NCBI GenBank assembly: GCA_029213265.1
Contig: JARGNG010000004.1
Location: 62,001-126,000, forward strand
Reading direction: 5' to 3'
Source: Verrucomicrobiales bacterium
GTDB taxonomy: Bacteria; Verrucomicrobiota; Verrucomicrobiia; Verrucomicrobiales; DEV007
DNA: 64,000 nucleotides
Shown here: one piece after another, positions 62,279 through 64,000 of the stretch
How the letters are laid out: every line of letters begins with the position of its first letter
Position numbering within the stretch: the first letter of the stretch is position 1
Made by a program: the position numbers and the translations under genes
The notes under the pieces: generated by a model
The model's input: only the letters and a program-made list of their open reading frames with translations
The model's database searches: none
Told to the model about the DNA's origin: nothing

Positions 62279-62374
62279 AATTTCGCTCCCTTACAGGGCG
62301 AAGGCCGAATGAGCCGGCGCAAGTCCCCTCCCAAAGCAGCGGCGAGCCGGCGCACTCCGGAATCTCTACCACGT

Positions 62375-63373
62375 TCAATCTTGCGAGTGACAGCGGCCCC
62401 ACTGCCAGACTGCGAGAAATGCGGCCACGCCGAGACCAAAGGTGGAGACAGCCAACAAAACGAGCGACTTTGTAAACGGCACGATCAGGAGCGCGCCGAT
62501 GAATTGCGCGGCGATGACGAAGAGCAGAAGTCGGATTACGAACTCGTGTCCGCGTCCGGAAATGAACCGGGCTCCCATCGGGGCACCCACAGCAACGATG
62601 GGCACACAGACCCACCAGTAGTTCCAGATTTCCGGAGAGATCGGATCGCCCCCTCCGCCTGAAGCCCGCCACGCAAATCCGACCAGGCTGTTGGCGGCCA
62701 TGAGAACCACCGACGTCGGCGTGGCGACCAATTCACATACGCGAAAGCCGAGCACCAGCATCGCGAAAACGAGGATGTCGAGACCGCTTCCCAGCAATCC
62801 CGTAATGATCCCGCCCAGAAACCCGGCTGCCACCAGAATCAGAATCGTCCCGGGCGAGCGATCCCGCAATTCCATGCGCCGGACCGGTCGCTTGAGGTGA
62901 TTAATTCTCCAGAGCGCAAATCCAAACGCCATCCACATCGCGACAAAGAACACTTTCGTCGGATCCGATGCGAACCACCACTGAACCGTCTCGAGGCCGA
63001 CAATGACACCGGCGGCGCCGGCAATGCCTGCGACGACAAGGGCGGTTCGTTCCACCTGGATCCTGCGCCAGAAAATGGCAACTGCTGCGGAAGTCATCCC
63101 GACCGATTGAATCATCATCGAAAAGTCGCGGGCTCCCTTGGGCTCGATCCCGAATCCAAGGGTCATAACCGGAAACGCCACCGCTCCCCCTCCCTGACTC
63201 GTCGAACCGGCGACAAAGGACCCAAACGCCATCGTCACCGACATGAACCAGTTTTCTACAAAGAGATGCCACTGATGCAACCAGGCCATCGCCACCATCC
63301 AGACAAGCCAGACGAGGAGGATGAAGGCAATGTCCAGATTCTTACGAAAGTAGCGAAACATGCGGCGGAACAA
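62375..63373 (-). CDS. TSUP-family sulfite exporter/permease
   Basis: This 332-residue membrane protein of the TauE/SafE (TSUP) family has about 8-9 helices. Visible family elements are SFVAGSTSQGGGAVAFPVMTL, a repeated GGIITGLLGSGLDILVF, and GAPMGARFIS in the second half. The N-terminus is basic with an additional helix (about residues 12-32). TSUP proteins move organosulfonates, sulfite or sulfur-containing anions; the substrate here is unknown. It converges with the E2 gene over a 96-nt gap that has no gene. Confidence 0.85.
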   Translation of the reverse strand: MFRRMFRYFRKNLDIAFILLVWLVWMVAMAWLHQWHLFVENWFMSVTMAFGSFVAGSTSQGGGAVAFPVMTLGFGIEPKGARDFSMMIQSVGMTSAAVAIFWRRIQVERTALVVAGIAGAAGVIVGLETVQWWFASDPTKVFFVAMWMAFGFALWRINHLKRPVRRMELRDRSPGTILILVAAGFLGGIITGLLGSGLDILVFAMLVLGFRVCELVATPTSVVLMAANSLVGFAWRASGGGGDPISPEIWNYWWVCVPIVAVGAPMGARFISGRGHEFVIRLLLFVIAAQFIGALLIVPFTKSLVLLAVSTFGLGVAAFLAVWQWGRCHSQD

Positions 63374-63453
63374 CAGCTACGCTACGTCTGACGAATGGAA
63401 AATGGAAACAGGGAATTTGCGCCCTCCTTTCCACGGAATCCCCCCTTTTCTAA

Positions 63454-64000
63454 TCAAGGCGCAGGAGGAGGCCTGGGAGGGTCAAATTTGTCCTGGGAAA
63501 AGTCCCTCCACATTCTCGATAGGTCCAGATTGAGAATGAAGGTCTCCCCCTCCGCGACCGGCGCGTTGGGATCTTCGATCTTTCGCGTCTCCCCGCTGAT
63601 GATCACTCCAACATATCCATTGCTGCGGTCGATCTCTTTCATTGGTGGCTGCTCCACCTTGGCCGGCTCCTCCTTTTCCTCCTTATCGCTTCCCTTGCCT
63701 TTGCCTTTCCCATCGTCCGCCCCTTCCGGCTTGGGCTCCTCTTTGGGTGGATCGGGCACTTCGTCGGGAATTCGCAGCTCGATCATTTCTTTCAGGTATT
63801 CCCTCGCAAAATGCTCGACGAGAGGATTCAAACCGGCGCGTCCCCGATATTCTCTCGCACTGGTCCAGTTAAGCGGCATTCCGGCGTTGTCCGCGAAAAG
63901 CTTCGACGCGGTCGCCTCCGTTTGCCAGATTTCCGGCATATTCGAATACTGCCCCCAGACGAAGAGCATCGGCACCTTCGCTGACGCTTCGGTGGGCTTC
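63454..64000 (-). CDS. Unknown protein, 3' part only (gene continues past the window)
   Basis: The reading frame is open to the window edge, so the start is missing; the visible part is about 182 residues. I do not recognise the family. It contains MPMLFVWGQYSNMPEIW, a helix ending EYLKEMIELRIP, a highly charged Lys/Glu/Gly segment (about 40 residues) and a structured end (NGYVGVIISGETRKI, GETFILNLDLSRMW) with a final Pro-rich tail. A GTG at 63975 could be mistaken for a start, but the frame is equally protein-like upstream of it. Confidence 0.6.
   Translation of the reverse strand, partial: KPTEASAKVPMLFVWGQYSNMPEIWQTEATASKLFADNAGMPLNWTSAREYRGRAGLNPLVEHFAREYLKEMIELRIPDEVPDPPKEEPKPEGADDGKGKGKGSDKEEKEEPAKVEQPPMKEIDRSNGYVGVIISGETRKIEDPNAPVAEGETFILNLDLSRMWRDFSQDKFDPPRPPPAP

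Noticed and set aside
62279-62374. Small gene between the E2 and TSUP genes
   Set aside because: No frame there is protein-like; it holds only a weak hairpin (TCGCTCCCT/AGGGCGA) without a T-run.

Overview
This 64 kb window is ordinary chromosome from a bacterium that I assign to the Verrucomicrobiota. The main reason is a complete five-gene locus at 10416-17604 with the gene order of the Amuc_1098-1102 pilus-like cluster of Akkermansia. Secreted PQQ-propeller and pectate-lyase/DNRLRE proteins and translation starts with no Shine-Dalgarno motif fit that assignment. I cannot resolve class or order. I saw no tRNA, rRNA, insertion sequence, prophage or CRISPR array, and no gene-free stretch exceeds 300 bases. 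Layout, left to right. 1-7136: an NlpC/P60 hydrolase behind a 41-nt palindrome, a SNF2 helicase, an ECF sigma/anti-sigma pair, and a divergent NtrC-like regulator with a degenerate AAA+ domain. 7193-19549: a run of twelve minus-strand genes. In transcription order these are rpsP, khpA, an OmpA-like secreted protein, a small unknown, the five pilus/secretin genes, an intrinsic terminator, then coaE, rho (with a Gly/Arg-rich insertion in the Q-loop) and rnd. 19744-27971: a plus-strand block of MoxR ATPase, an unknown membrane protein, ABC ATPase, ABC permease, a DUF58 protein and a BatA-like VWA protein. The first three and the last three genes are overlapped or tightly packed, and a 170-nt gap with direct repeats separates the two halves. 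28017-34845: a CPA1 antiporter, a MoaB/Mog protein, a LysM lipoprotein, and the 2-oxoglutarate dehydrogenase genes sucA-sucB. 35049-41642: folD, a DUF374 acyltransferase, xylulokinase, and a two-component system whose kinase carries two discoidin-like domains, followed by a terminator and a DUF5684 membrane protein. 41741-50227: ribF-truB, a PQQ-propeller protein, an SDR oxidoreductase, a 1192-residue secreted parallel beta-helix protein and a methyltransferase. 50327-54733: a three-gene MacAB-like exporter. 54741-60940: a minus-strand operon of ABC ATPase, FtsX-type permease, AttH-like lipocalin, a flavin/iron-sulfur membrane protein and a GspG-like small protein, joined mostly by ATGA overlaps. 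61034-64000: an orphan lipoyl E2 acyltransferase, a TSUP permease and the 3' part of an unknown gene. How the genes work together. The pilus locus encodes an outer-membrane secretin, an inner-membrane PilM-PilN fusion and three membrane or periplasmic partners, but no pilin and no motor ATPase. The two-component system directly precedes xylB and may sense a sugar or glycan. The minus operon at 54741-60940 looks like an AttEFGH-type lipid or lipoprotein export system with an added extracytoplasmic electron-transfer protein. Three observations are the least expected. First, AACCCTGTT occurs as a pair with exactly 22-nt spacing in the leaders of two unrelated genes (23844 and 61034). Second, the flavin/iron-sulfur gene continues about 50 codons upstream of its first usual start codon. 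Third, Rho has a glycine/arginine-rich loop at an RNA-contacting site.
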